A DNA stretch of 64,000 bases, taken from positions 650,664,468 through 650,728,467 of the forward strand of contig NC_081409.1 in the NCBI RefSeq assembly GCF_030272615.1, read 5' to 3'. The notes below the pieces were generated by a model. It saw only the letters and a list, made by a program, of their open reading frames with translations, was not told the DNA's origin and did no database searches. Positions 47,101-57,161 of the stretch are shown one piece after another (the first letter of the stretch is position 1; each line of letters starts with the position of its first letter). This DNA comes from Cryptomeria japonica (taxonomy: Eukaryota; Streptophyta; Pinopsida; Cupressales; Cupressaceae). The position numbers were made by a program, and so were the translations under genes.

Positions 47101-47297
47101 TGCTGACAATTGTGTTAACTCACCTGATACATTATCAATTTTTGAGAAAAAGAACAAATTTTGAGGAAGAATTACTTAAATTAGAAAGAGAAAAAGAGAG
47201 AATAGTGAATAAGGCAAAGCATCTGAGATTAAAACTAAGTCCAAGATTGGACTATGTAGCATCATTACGGAAGGAAATATCTGAGGCACTAATATAG
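44165..47297 (+). pseudogene. Family A ORF2: about 1,040 codons, unknown function
   Basis: The ATG at 44165 (MASTSALEYIANP) matches copy 1's start. The N-terminal third is globular and well conserved between copies, including GAFSQIPKGVVYAEDPRIY, a VHGEFFWLDAIHKITKKAVK block followed by AITGLPTTG, and RFGNLLVCLMLHITKQVP. A basic, proline-containing centre follows (SPVRKATPKKKKLTPKKKKR, near 45600-45660). An acidic low-complexity stretch comes next, then a C-terminal coiled coil with KLEREKERIVNKAKHLRLK. Breaks: a frameshift at 44713, TAG at 45169, TGA at 46006, an A-run frameshift near 46085, and stops near 46452, 46764 and 46940. The two copies are broken at different places, so the parent frame was open. 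No enzyme motif was recognised. Confidence 0.7.
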
Positions 47298-47449
47298 GGA
47301 CAGAAAACACTGGCAGAGCATTTGCAGCATCTCATCGGTACAGCTAAATGGAGAGTATAAACTTGATTTTGGTGGATCTATTTCAAATTGTAACTACCCA
47401 GTTACAAGGTTGAAACTACAAACTCTACTAACATCTTGACAACCTTTGT

Positions 47450-47469
47450 CATTGATGCCAAAGGGGGAG
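47450..47469 (+). other. Upstream polypurine-like motif of family A copy 2
   Basis: CATTGATGCCAAAGGGGGAG, followed by TAGTGG. It lies about 145 bp before the true tract and is conserved in copy 1 (4822). Confidence 0.55.
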
Positions 47470-47602
47470 TAGTGGTATGAGAAAATTCAAAATATCACAG
47501 GAATCATATGCTCAGGGGGAGCACACATTTTTGGTAACATTTTTTGACTTCACATTTTTGGATACACTTTTGAAATTTCTCATGAGTGTTGCCATCAATG
47601 CC

Positions 47603-47613
47603 AAAGGGGGAGA
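47603..47613 (+). other. 3' polypurine tract of family A copy 2
   Basis: AAAGGGGGAGA, one base before the 3' LTR. Confidence 0.88.
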
Positions 47614-47614
47614 T

Positions 47615-48405
47615 TGTTGGCATATGCACACTCCAATGAGACATTGTGTGTGATTGAAGGTTTTGTCATTGATGGCAACCTTACAATCCTATGGCACCGG
47701 CAAGGCATTACACTGGCATCAACAGAACACACTCTACACTGGCACTCAGGACATCGGCACATAGAAAGGAACCATACCGGCACAGAGGCTAACAGGATTT
47801 TTGATATATCATATTTTGTTTATTATTTGAAAAACTTTGTAAGCCGACTTGATATCATTGTAAAATTATATAAAAGAGATCATTGTAGACATTTTGTAAG
47901 GAAGTGATGTAAGCAAAAAAGTAAGGAGAAAAGATTAAGCAGACCTATTATGCAAAATATAGGTTAAGGGGTATATGTAAAGAATAGAGAAAGAAGAGGT
48001 ACTGAATCTGGCATTGAAGATGCTATTGTAAAACAGTACAAGTTATTGGATCTGTATAATCCACATTGTAAGTCAGTGAGACTTCCCATTTGAGCAGTGA
48101 GCTCTAGGCAGTTGGTCTTCCTGCATTTGCAGGCCCCTATTGTAAGTAATATTCTCTTATTGGCCAGTTAGTGAATATTGTGGCTCACAAATCCCATCGA
48201 AGTTTTTCCCACACCGGGTTTCCTCATTAAATCATTGTGTTATGGTGTGATTTTTATGTGGTCTCTTTCATTTCTGTTTATTGCATTATTTCTTGCATAC
48301 CGGTACACTATTACAATATGTTCTACATGTTTTAAGTTGAGAAATTCTAATTACCGGTTAGATACTGATTCACCCCCCCTCTCAATATTTGTGAGTTTCC
48401 TAACA
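47615..48405 (+). repeat. 3' LTR of family A copy 2
   Basis: 791 bp, collinear with 41869-42668 with few differences (mainly substitutions and small indels), so the insertion is younger than copy 1 or the gypsy copies appear to be. Followed by ATGAT at 48406-48410. Confidence 0.93.
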
Positions 48406-48680
48406 ATGATGTCCTAAGGGGTGGCATGGTGACCTAAGGGGTCCTATGGTGTCATATGAGGTCATATGATGTCGTAACATGTGTTGTCCCATTAGGACCC
48501 CACATGACCCCTAACTACACCATATGAACCCTTAGCACACCACATGACTGCTTAGGACCATATAATGTCCTAAGGGGTCTTGTGGTATCTAAGGGGTCAT
48601 ATGGTGTTCTAATACATGTGTGGCCCCATTATGACCCTACATGACCCCTAATGACACCATATGACCCCTTAGGACCACAT
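48406..48680 (+). repeat. Palindrome-rich satellite array, right block
   Basis: Continuation of the array at 40459-41868, with unit starts near 48492 and 48627. It is followed by CT-rich sequence (48685-48748) and then by copia G. Confidence 0.9.
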
Positions 48681-48684
48681 GAAC

Positions 48685-48748
48685 TCTATCTTCCTTTCTT
48701 TCCCATCCTCTCTCTCTCTCTCCCTCCCTCGCCAACTCCATTTCCCTC
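48685..48748 (+). repeat. Short CT-rich tract
   Basis: CTTTCTTTCCCATCC then (CT)n and CCCTCCCTC, between the satellite and the start of copia G. Confidence 0.85.
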
Positions 48749-49981
48749 TATTGGCAATTGGAGGAATTGATTGTGTGTTGCATTGATGTTTTATCATTGA
48801 TGGCAACATCGACTATTTTGGTTGTTTACCAACTTCTACTAGGTTCTAATAGAGTGGTTGGTTTATGATATTGATCCAGTATGCTTTGTCTTGTGGATTT
48901 GGTTTAGATCTTTCATTCATGTTATTTCGATGGGTATCACGATCCATTGGTTCAGGATTTGATGACTTAGGAGCACTTGTTCTAGTAAGCCTTTTGGTCA
49001 TTGGTAAGGGTCCTGTCGGTAGAGCTTTGATGAGGACCTTTTGATGCATGTGATAAGTGGTGTTGAAATGACTTCTAGATGGCTTTTGGGATGTTGTGGG
49101 TTATCTTGTTCATGTTCATGTTGATCAGTGGTGTTGGATTTGGGTTTGGATCTAATGCTATCTTATTCGGCTAGGTTATGGACCGATTTATGTAACGTGT
49201 TGGTAGATGATCCCGATGCGTTAACGGTTGGGTTTGTTAATTAGATTATGCTATTTCAGTCTCAGGTTGACTTGGTTGATCATTAGATTGCGGGTTTAAG
49301 TTATGAATTTATTGTATTATCTTTTAGGTGGCCAACCTAATTGTTTTGGTCCCATGTTGGTATAAATATGATGTAAGATCTCTTTGTAGATCATGGGGAT
49401 TCATGGATTAATAAGGTCATAGGTTATGGGATTATCTTTGTGCCAGTAAATTTGTAATCATATGTAGAGGTTTTTGGTCGATCATAGGTGATCGAATTGG
49501 GTTGGTGAAAGAGGTTTAAGACCTTTGGTACTAAGCTTAACTAGAACCGTACTCAGGCATAGGAGATGTTATTCTTACAGTTCATTCTTCTTCCAGATTG
49601 TAGTCTGGATTTATTTTGTAGTCAGTGAGGCTCCTTTTGTGATGAGCAATGCGCTCTAGGTTGTTGGCCTTCCTGCATGTGTAGGCCCCTCTTATTGTAA
49701 TCACATACTTACTGCAAAAGTACTATCTAACTGTGGGTAGGCTTCCCATTGTGGTTTTTCCCTTTATCGGGTTTTTCACATACAAATATTGGTGTTATCT
49801 TTTGTGGATAGTTGGTAAATTTTATGTGTTTTATATTTATGCTTAACTGTTATATTTGTTAATCTGGTATTTGGTTTATGTATTCCGGTAATAAGGTTTT
49901 AATGCTTAAAGTTCTATAATTTGTTGAAAATTGATTCACCCCCCCTCTTAGTTTTCTTCCGGTTATCTAAGTTGTCTAACA
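48749..49981 (+). repeat. 5' LTR of copia G
   Basis: About 1,233 bp. The expected TGTTGGC start reads TATTGGC. It ends TCTAACA. TATA-like GGTATAAATATG near 49357; C-run and CTCTTAGTTTTC at the U5 end. Confidence 0.88.
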
Positions 49982-49983
49982 AT

Positions 49984-49995
49984 TGGTATCAAAGC
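49984..49995 (+). other. Copia G primer-binding site
   Basis: TGGTATCAAAGC, one base off the initiator tRNA-Met site, two bases past the LTR. Confidence 0.9.
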
Positions 49996-50037
49996 CTGGT
50001 CCTCTCTGAAGAAGTTTAACCGCTTGAGGAAGATCCT

Positions 50038-51085
50038 ATGGTGTCTAATAGTGCAAGTTCATCAAGTTCATCTGTTGTTGTTTTCTAGAGAGAAATTCCT
50101 AGGCTTGATGGAACAAATTACAGAGTATGGAAGATTTGGATGGAGACTCATCTGAGATGTCTTGGCAAGGAGATTTGGGAGATCACTGAGAATGTCTATA
50201 CACCTCATAATCCAGAATCTGGAAATCCTCCTCCGACAGGCTTGGATAAGGACATTGAAAATGATTGTAGAGCTAGAGAAGCCCTTTTGTGTGCACTTTC
50301 TGATCAACAAATTATGGGACTATCTGACAAATCAACTCCAAAGGCTATATGGAAAAAATTTGGAGACTCTAAATAAAGGTGACCCTATTGTTAAAATTGC
50401 TAAACTTGATGGCTACTAGGTGAGACATGAGAACCTGAAAATGGAAGAAGATGAAAGGATTATTGCTTTTATGGAGAGAGTTAATGCGATTTTCATGGGA
50501 ATTTAGTGTTGTGGCGGATCTCTAAGAGAAGATGAAATAGTTTCTAAATTATTGAGATCTTTTCCACCGACTTATAAGATAAAGGCTACTACAATTAATG
50601 AGTTGAGAACTATGGCAAACACCTTTGTTAATAGGGATACCTTGGTTGGGAAGTTATCTGCTTTTGAGCTTGAGGAATTTGGTCCTTCTGGAGTTACAAA
50701 ATTTGAACCTTTTTTTTATGCATCTGCATCATCTATCAACAAGAGTGATTGGAAATCCTTATATGCTAAAGAACTAGAGAAAATGAAGAAAGAAGATGAA
50801 GAGTTTGAGCAACTTGAAGCCCTATTTGCTAGAAAACTACCTAAAGGCCCTGTAGGAAATAAGTATGAAGGAAAATCACCTTTTAAATATTTTGCATGTA
50901 TAAAGATAGGTCATTTTGCATCTAGATGTCCTGAAAGGGATTCAAGATTTGAGAAAAGAGTTAGAAGATCTTTTATACCTAAGCATGATTATCAGAACAA
51001 GCATAAGTACATGAGAAACAAAGACAAATCATGCTACCATGTTGATGAGAAAGGTGTGACCTATTCTGATGATGAACCAACATAA
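50038..51085 (+). pseudogene. Copia G gag
   Basis: The ATG at 50038 follows the shared leader (CGCTTGAGGAAGATCCT). The product starts with a serine-rich stretch, has a TAG near 50086 where H has Gln, then IPRLDGTNYRVWKIWMETHL and further UBN2-type gag blocks. A frameshift lies near 50370. The zinc knuckle is FKYFACIKIGHFASRC: the first cysteine position is Tyr (His in H). The C-terminus is acidic. Typical copia gag in order and size. Confidence 0.85.
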
Positions 51086-51099
51086 GATTTAGCTAGTGG

Positions 51100-51303
51100 A
51101 TCCGACAATGGAAAGGAATGCATATTTTTGGCTATCAAGGAAGATTAACCGGTACCTGAAGAAAAGAACCTTGCTACTAAAATTGAAGACAAGGATGAAT
51201 GGGTGATATACAGTGGATGTTCACATCATATGACTGGAGATAAAAGAAAGTTTCTATCTCTGCAAGAATTTGATGGTGGTCTGGTTAGATTTGGAGATGA
51301 CGA
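51100..51303 (+). pseudogene. Copia G protease, N-terminal part (active-site Asp lost)
   Basis: DEWVIYSGCSHHMTGDKRKF is the protease block; H and most copia elements have SDSG, so the catalytic Asp is Tyr here. The frame runs to RFGDD at 51303, where copia H's LTR begins. It resumes at 58369 after the GACAA copy. Confidence 0.85.
51299..51303 (+). other. Left target-site duplication of copia H (GACGA)
   Basis: GACGA here and GACAA at 58364-58368 flank H. H's own undisturbed copy of this protease sequence has GACAA, so the left copy has one mutation. Confidence 0.82.
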
Positions 51304-52509
51304 TGTTGGCTATTTGGAGGAATTGATTATGTGTTGCATTGATGTTTTGCCATTGATGTCAACACTAGTTGTTTTGGTTGCTTTACCGGTATCCTTCTGG
51401 TCTTGGTAGGTTGTTTGGTTTCTGGTTGGATTGGATCATCATGATTTGGTATGATTTGGTATGTTGGGGTTATGCAATTGGCTTATTCATGCTCATGTTC
51501 AGTCAATTAGTTTTGATCTAGTGATCGGATGCTATCTTGTATGTTGGCAAGCTTGGTTTGTTGTTCCAGCAAGGGTTTCACTGGTAGAGCTTTGTTGAAG
51601 ATCTTTGATGAGATGCATAAGTGGTTATGGTGTGGCTTCTAGTGGAAATTCAGGATGCTGATGGTGATCATGTTCAAGACTTAGATGATTGGGATCATTT
51701 CTTTAGTGTGTATCGACCTATAGTCCCGATGTTGTCTAGGTTATGGACTGACTTAATGTAACGTGTGGATTGGACTTCTCGATGTGTTTCTAGGATGTAT
51801 TATGGGTTGGATATTTTTTTTTTGGTCTCAGGCCGACATGTTTTGTAATTATGTAATTGGTTTATTGTCTGGTGGTTGACCTTATTGTTTATGGTTGAGG
51901 GTTTGTATATATTTGATATAAGATCTCATTGTAGATCATATCTGAGGATGTGTGTGTGCAAATAATGTAATAATCATTCAAGCAGAGGATTTGTTCAATC
52001 ATTGGTGATCAAGTTGTGTTTATGTAAGAGGATTTAGTCCTCCGGTATTGAGCTTAACTGGAACAGTATTCAGGCATAGGAGATGCTATCTTTGTAGTTC
52101 ATTCTTTTCTCCGGATTGTAGTTTGAATTTCTATGTAGTCAGTGAGACTCATTTTGTGATGAGTAGTGTGCTCTAGGTTTTCAGCCTTCCTTCAAGTGCA
52201 AGCCCCTTAGTAATTCACATAGTTACTGCATAAGTATTATCTAACTATGGGTAGGCTTCTCACCGTGGTTTTTCCCTTTACCGAGTTTTCCATGTTCAAA
52301 TCTTGGTGTCATGTGGATGGTATTTATTCTCTGATTATTGTTTATGCTTAATTTTTTTATCTTCTATTTTGGTATTTGGTTTATGCATTTCGGTATTGAG
52401 CTTTTGGGTTCTGGTATTAAAGTTTTAATTGCTTAAGGTTCTAGTAATCTGGTGACAACTGATTCGTCTCCCCTCTCAGTTGTCTTCTGGTTATTTTAAT
52501 TGTCTAATA
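51304..52509 (+). repeat. 5' LTR of copia H
   Basis: TGTTGGC start; end mutated to CTAATA. TATA-like TTTGTATATATTTG near 51901. It differs from the 3' LTR at many positions, so the insertion is not recent. Confidence 0.9.
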
Positions 52510-52511
52510 AT

Positions 52512-52523
52512 TGGTATCAAATC
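52512..52523 (+). other. Copia H primer-binding site
   Basis: TGGTATCAAATC, two bases off the initiator tRNA-Met site. Confidence 0.82.
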
Positions 52524-52566
52524 TTTGGTCCTCTCTACAAAAGCTTAACCGCTTGAGGAAGATCCT

Positions 52567-53610
52567 ATGGTGGCTAACAGTTCTAGTTCATCTGGTTCAT
52601 CTATTGATATCTTTCAGAGAGATATTCCTAGGCTTGATGGAACAAATTATAGAGTATGGAAGATTCAAATGGAGACTCATCTGAGATATCTTGGTAAGGA
52701 GATTTGGGAAATCATAGAGAATGGTGTTATACCTCATAATTTGGTATTTGACAACCCTCCTCTGGTAAAATTGGATAAGGATATTGAGAATGATTATAGA
52801 GAAAGAGAAGCCCTCTTGTGTGCACTTTCTAATTAGCAAATAATATGATTAACTGACAAATCATCTTCAAAGGCTATATGGGATAAGTTAGAGACTCTTA
52901 ATGAAGGTGACCCTATTGTAAAGATTGCTAAACTTGATGGTTACCGGGTGAGATATGAAAAATTGAAGATGGAAGAAGATGAAAGGATTATTGCATTCAT
53001 GGAAAGGGTAAATGAGATTGTTATAGGAATTCAATATTATGGTGGAACTCTGAGTGAAGATGAAATTGTATCTTAACTTTTGAGAGATTTACTATTGGCT
53101 TACAAGATGAAGGCTACTGCAATTAATGAATTGAGAACAATGGCTAATACTTTTTTCATTAGAGATACCTTGGTTGGGAAATTATCTGCTTTTGAGCTTG
53201 AAGAATTTGGACCTTCTAGAGCTGTGAAGTCTGAACCTTCTTTTCATACATCTACATCATCAACCGGCAAGAAAGATTGTAAAGCTTTATATGCAAAGGA
53301 ATTGGATATGAAGAGAGAAGATGAAGAATTTGAGCAACTTGAAGCCCTATTTTCTAGAAGAGTACCTAAAGGACCAATACGAAGTAAGTATGAAGGAAAA
53401 TCACCTTTTAAACATTTTGCATGTAATAAGATTGGTCATTTTGCATCTAGATGTCATGAAAGGAATTCAAGATTTGAAGAAAGAGCTAGAAGATCTTTTA
53501 ATCCTAACCCTAGATATCAAAAAAAGTATAAGTACAGGAAAAAAAGAGACAAATCATGCTATATAGTGGATGAGGAAGGTGTAACTTATTTTGATGATGA
53601 ATCGACATAA
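52567..53610 (+). pseudogene. Copia H gag
   Basis: Starts at the ATG at 52567 (MVANSSSSSGSS), then IPRLDGTNYRVWKIQMETHL. In-frame stops lie near 52837 and 53074. The knuckle reads FKHFACNKIGHFASRC, with His at the first cysteine position. Basic and acidic C-terminal stretches follow (SFNPNPRYQKKYKYRKKRDK). Same layout as G's gag, which helps to place its domains. Confidence 0.87.
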
Positions 53611-53689
53611 GACTGTGCTAGTGGTTCTGGCAATGGAAAGGAATGGGTATTCCTAGTTATCAAGGAAGATGTTCCAGTACTGGAAGAGA

Positions 53690-54290
53690 ATTTACTTGAA
53701 GATAAGGCACTAGCTGCTAAAATTGAAGATAAGGATGAATGGGTAAGTGACAGTGGATGTTCACATCATATGACTAGAGATAAAAGGAAGTTTTTATCTT
53801 TGCAAGAATTTGATGGCAGTCTGGTTAGATTTGGAGATGACAAAGCATGTATGATCAAGGGAATATGAACTATATCATTGGATGGTAAGCACAATACTGA
53901 TAATGTTTATTATGTTGAAGGTTTAAGGCATAATCTTTTGAGTGTAGGACAATTGGTGGATAAGGGATTTCAATTACAGTTCAAGGATGGAAAATGCAAA
54001 ATCATTAGTAGATTTGGTTTGGATATTGCAATTGGTACATAGATAAAAGGTAATATATTTCATTTGAATTCCTATGAGAAGACATGTTTGATTGCACAAA
54101 TTGATGAGCTAGCTATGACAAAAAAGGCTATGTCATGTGAATTTTGTTTGCATTGTAAAGATTAGTTCAACTAAGGTAGTTAGAGATATACCTGAGATTG
54201 TGAAGCCCTATAATCCAGTATGTAAAGAATGTCAAATGGGAAAATAGGTCAGAACCTCTTTTAAGAGTATACAAGACAAATCTAATGATG
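53690..54290 (+). pseudogene. Copia H protease and pre-integrase region
   Basis: DEWVSDSGCSHHMTRDKRKF keeps the DSG active site. RFGDDKACMIKG, LDGKHNTDNVYYVEGLRHNL and SVGQLVDKGF follow. The pre-integrase zinc region is frameshifted near 54115-54180 (compare G's WHKRLCHVNFDYIVKI). Stops near 53868 and 54040. Confidence 0.85.
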
Positions 54291-54930
54291 TTTTTGATCT
54301 TACTCATATTGATTTGTGTGGCCCTGCTAGAGTTAAAGTTTTCAAGGTGATAGATATTTTATGCTAATCATTGATGATTATTGTAGAATGATGTGGGTTA
54401 CTTTTCGAAGGGAGAAATTTGAGGCTTTTGAAAAGTTTAAAATATTTAAGGATAAAGTTGAGACATAGACATGATTGAAGATTAAATGTTTAAGGTCAGA
54501 TCATGGTGGAGAATTCACATCCGGTGAGTTTAATAACTTTTGTGAGAAGCATGGTATAAGGAGACAATTTTTTGCTGCCCGGACACCTCAACAAAATGGA
54601 GTTGTGGAAAGGAAGAATAGAACTATCTTGGATGTTGTTAGAATGATGATTAGAGAAGCTAGTCTATCTCATATCTACTGGAGAGAAGAAGTAAGCGCAC
54701 CAATTCATACATTCAACAGAGTATATATCAAAGGAAAAAGAGGTAAGACACCTTATGAATTATGGTTTGGCAATACACCTACAGTTAAGTATTTCAGAAT
54801 CTTTGGTAGTAAATGTTATATCAAGAGAGATGATATCATTGGCAAATTTGATCCTAGATGTGATGAAGGAATATTTCTTGGTTATTCTAATGAAAGAAAA
54901 GCATATAGATGTTATAACAAGAGATTATAG
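54291..54930 (+). pseudogene. Copia H integrase core
   Basis: The DDE-type residues are visible: THIDLCGPARV (first Asp), RSDHGGEFTSGEF (second Asp) and QQNGVVERKNRTI (Glu). FMLIIDDYCRMMWVTF and HIYWREEV also match copia integrases. Two stops near 54466-54474 split the core. The C-terminal part has KCYIKRDDIIGKFDPRCDEG, then a TAG at 54928. Confidence 0.88.
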
Positions 54931-55199
54931 AGAATTGTAGAGAGTGCTAATGTCAAGGTGGATGAGATGAATAGAAGTCAAATAAGAGTTTATGAGAAAG
55001 AACCAATAGTAGAAATGATCATAACTAAACTGATAACACCTTTACTGGAACAAAATGTTGAACTAGTTACTCTGGCAGTATCAGAAAATTCAATAGTAAC
55101 TGAAGAACTGTGAAGAGGAACAAAGAATTAGAAGACTCCTAGGTATGTAAGGATAAATCATTCAAAAGATTAGATTATTAGGGATAAGAACAATGGAGT

Positions 55200-55900
55200 G
55201 ATGACAAGAAGGAGATTGGCACCTAATGAGGTATGTTTAATTTCTCAAGTTGAACCAGTATCAGTAATTGAAGCATGTAAAGATGAATGTTGGATGAAAG
55301 CTATGGAAGAAGAATTAGATCATATTGAGAAGAATAACACATGGTATTTAGTTCCTTGACCTAAAAATAAGAATGTTATTGGAACTAAATGGGTTTTTAG
55401 GAATAAAATAAATGAAGATGGACAAGTTGTAAGGAATAAAGCTAGATTGGTTTGTGAAGGATATTCTTAGAAGGAAGGAATTGATTATGGTGAAACCTTT
55501 GCACCTCTATCTAGGATTGAAGCTGTAAGATTATTTCTTGCCTATGTTGCACATAAAAAATACAAGGTTTATCAAATGGATGTTAAGTGTGCATTTCTGA
55601 ATGGGGATCTTGATGAGAAAGTTTATATTGAGCAACCTGATGGTTTTTCACTTTCAGATGATAAAAACATGGTTTGCAGGTTAAGAAAATTTTTATGTGG
55701 ATTGAACATGCACCTAGAGATTGGTATGAAAGGTTAGATAAATATCTTTTGAAGCTTGGTTTCACTAAAGGTAATGCTGATAGTAATCTATATTATAAAG
55801 TCACTTATGATGATATACTAATTATTGAAGTTTTTGTTGATGACATCATTTTTGGAGGTGAAGATAAGTTGTGCATGGAATTTTATAAGAATATGTAAAA
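55200..55900 (+). pseudogene. Copia H reverse transcriptase
   Basis: RVT_2-type blocks in order: [57 protein letters not shown] (catalytic Asp) and, after a short frameshift near 55685, KYLLKLGFTKGNADSNLYYK and the active-site box VFVDDIIFGGED. Stops near 55358 and 55470. Confidence 0.88.
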
Positions 55901-56006
55901 GGAATTTGAAATGTCTATGATTGGGGAAATGAAATTTTTCTTATTTTTGTAGATTACTCAGACTGATAAAGATATTTTCATCTATCAAACTAAGTATGCT
56001 AGGGAA

Positions 56007-56786
56007 TTGTTGAAGAAATTTGGTATGGTAGACCCTAAACCGGTAAGTACTCATATGGTTACAAGTGATAAATTTACAAGGAAAGATGAATTTGCACCAG
56101 TAAATCCTACAAGATACAAGTCTATGATTGAAGGTCTTCTATATTTGACTCAGACTAGGCCTGACATAATGAATGTTGTTTGTATTGTATCTAGATATCA
56201 AAGTGATCCTAGAGAAAATCATGAGAGTGTGGTGAAAAGAATTTTTAGATACCTGCAAGGTACATCTGAATATGGTTTATGGTACCCTAAGGATGATGAA
56301 TTTACTCTATGTGCATATACAGATGCAGATTGGGAAGGTGATGTTGATTACCGGAAAAGTACTTCCGATGGAGCTTTCTTTCTTGGAAAGAACTTGGTTT
56401 CATGGATCAACAAGAAACAATCATGTACTTATTTATCTACTATTGAAGCCGAGTATGTTGTTGTAGCTACTAACTATACACAAGTTCTATGAATGAAGAA
56501 AATGTTGAAGGATATTAAAGTGCATTGCATTGGAATGGTAGTTATTCACTGTGATAACTCTGTTGCTATAGACATATCAAAGAATTCAGTATTTCACTCT
56601 AAGATAAATCACATATCTATCAAGTATAACTTTTTGAAGAAGAAGGTGGAAAAAAATGAAGTTAGACTAGTTTACGTGAACACTAAATAGCAGATTATAG
56701 ACATTTTCACTAAACCTTTGCCTAAAGAATCATTTGAGTACCTGAGAGACAGATTAAGGGTTGTTGCCCCTCCAATAGAGAACTAA
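56007..56786 (+). pseudogene. Copia H RNase H
   Basis: RYKSMIEGLLYLTQTRPDIM, CAYTDADWEGDVDYRKSTSD (catalytic Asp), TYLSTIEAEYVVVA (Glu) and VVIHCDNSVAIDISKN (Asp) are all present. A TGA replaces a Trp codon near 56490 and a stop lies at 56688. C-terminus DIFTKPLPKESFEYLRDRL, stop at 56784-56786. Confidence 0.9.
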
Positions 56787-57161
56787 TTGATGTTATTTGG
56801 CATCAACCCAGTATGCAATATCAGAAATATCATTCATTCTGGATTGATGTGGGGAGGCTATTGCTCAAGGGAAGTAGTTAGCCTTGTGATTTAGTCATTT
56901 TTTTTTGGTTTGTTTTTTTGGTTTGATATTTTTGTCAGATTTCTGGCATTGACGTCAAAGGGGGAGAGATATATGTGAAAAATAAAGCTTTACATAGATA
57001 TCATTCACAAGGGGATTTTGGTCTTTGTTTCAGAACTTCATTGCTATATATTGGTATGGGAGATTGTTGGTTGTCTTCCATTGGGAGAGACTTGTTTGGC
57101 ATTTCTTGGCACTTGGATGTTTTTCACATCTAGTGTTGCCATCAATGCTAAAGGGGTATAT
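56787..57161 (+). other. Copia H 3' non-coding region with degraded polypurine tract
   Basis: Contains the upstream motif GACGTCAAAGGGGGAGAG near 56951 and, just before the LTR, GCTAAAGGGGTATA, a mutated version of the AAAGGGGGAGA tract seen in G and C. Confidence 0.7.

Larger units (their letters stand above)
41869..48405 (+). mobile_element. Family A LTR retrotransposon, complete copy 2
   Basis: A 6,537 bp element with two LTRs (800 and 791 bp), a PBS, ORF1, ORF2, two polypurine motifs and exact 5 bp target duplications. No pol domain was found, so it must rely on enzymes from another element. The leader after the PBS (AGCTTGGTCCTCT, CTTGAGGAAGATC) and the 3' end (GTTGCCATCAATGCCAAAGG through the LTR start) match copia C, G and H. 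They are the likely donors. ORF1 and ORF2 each contain a few stops or frameshifts. Confidence 0.9.
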
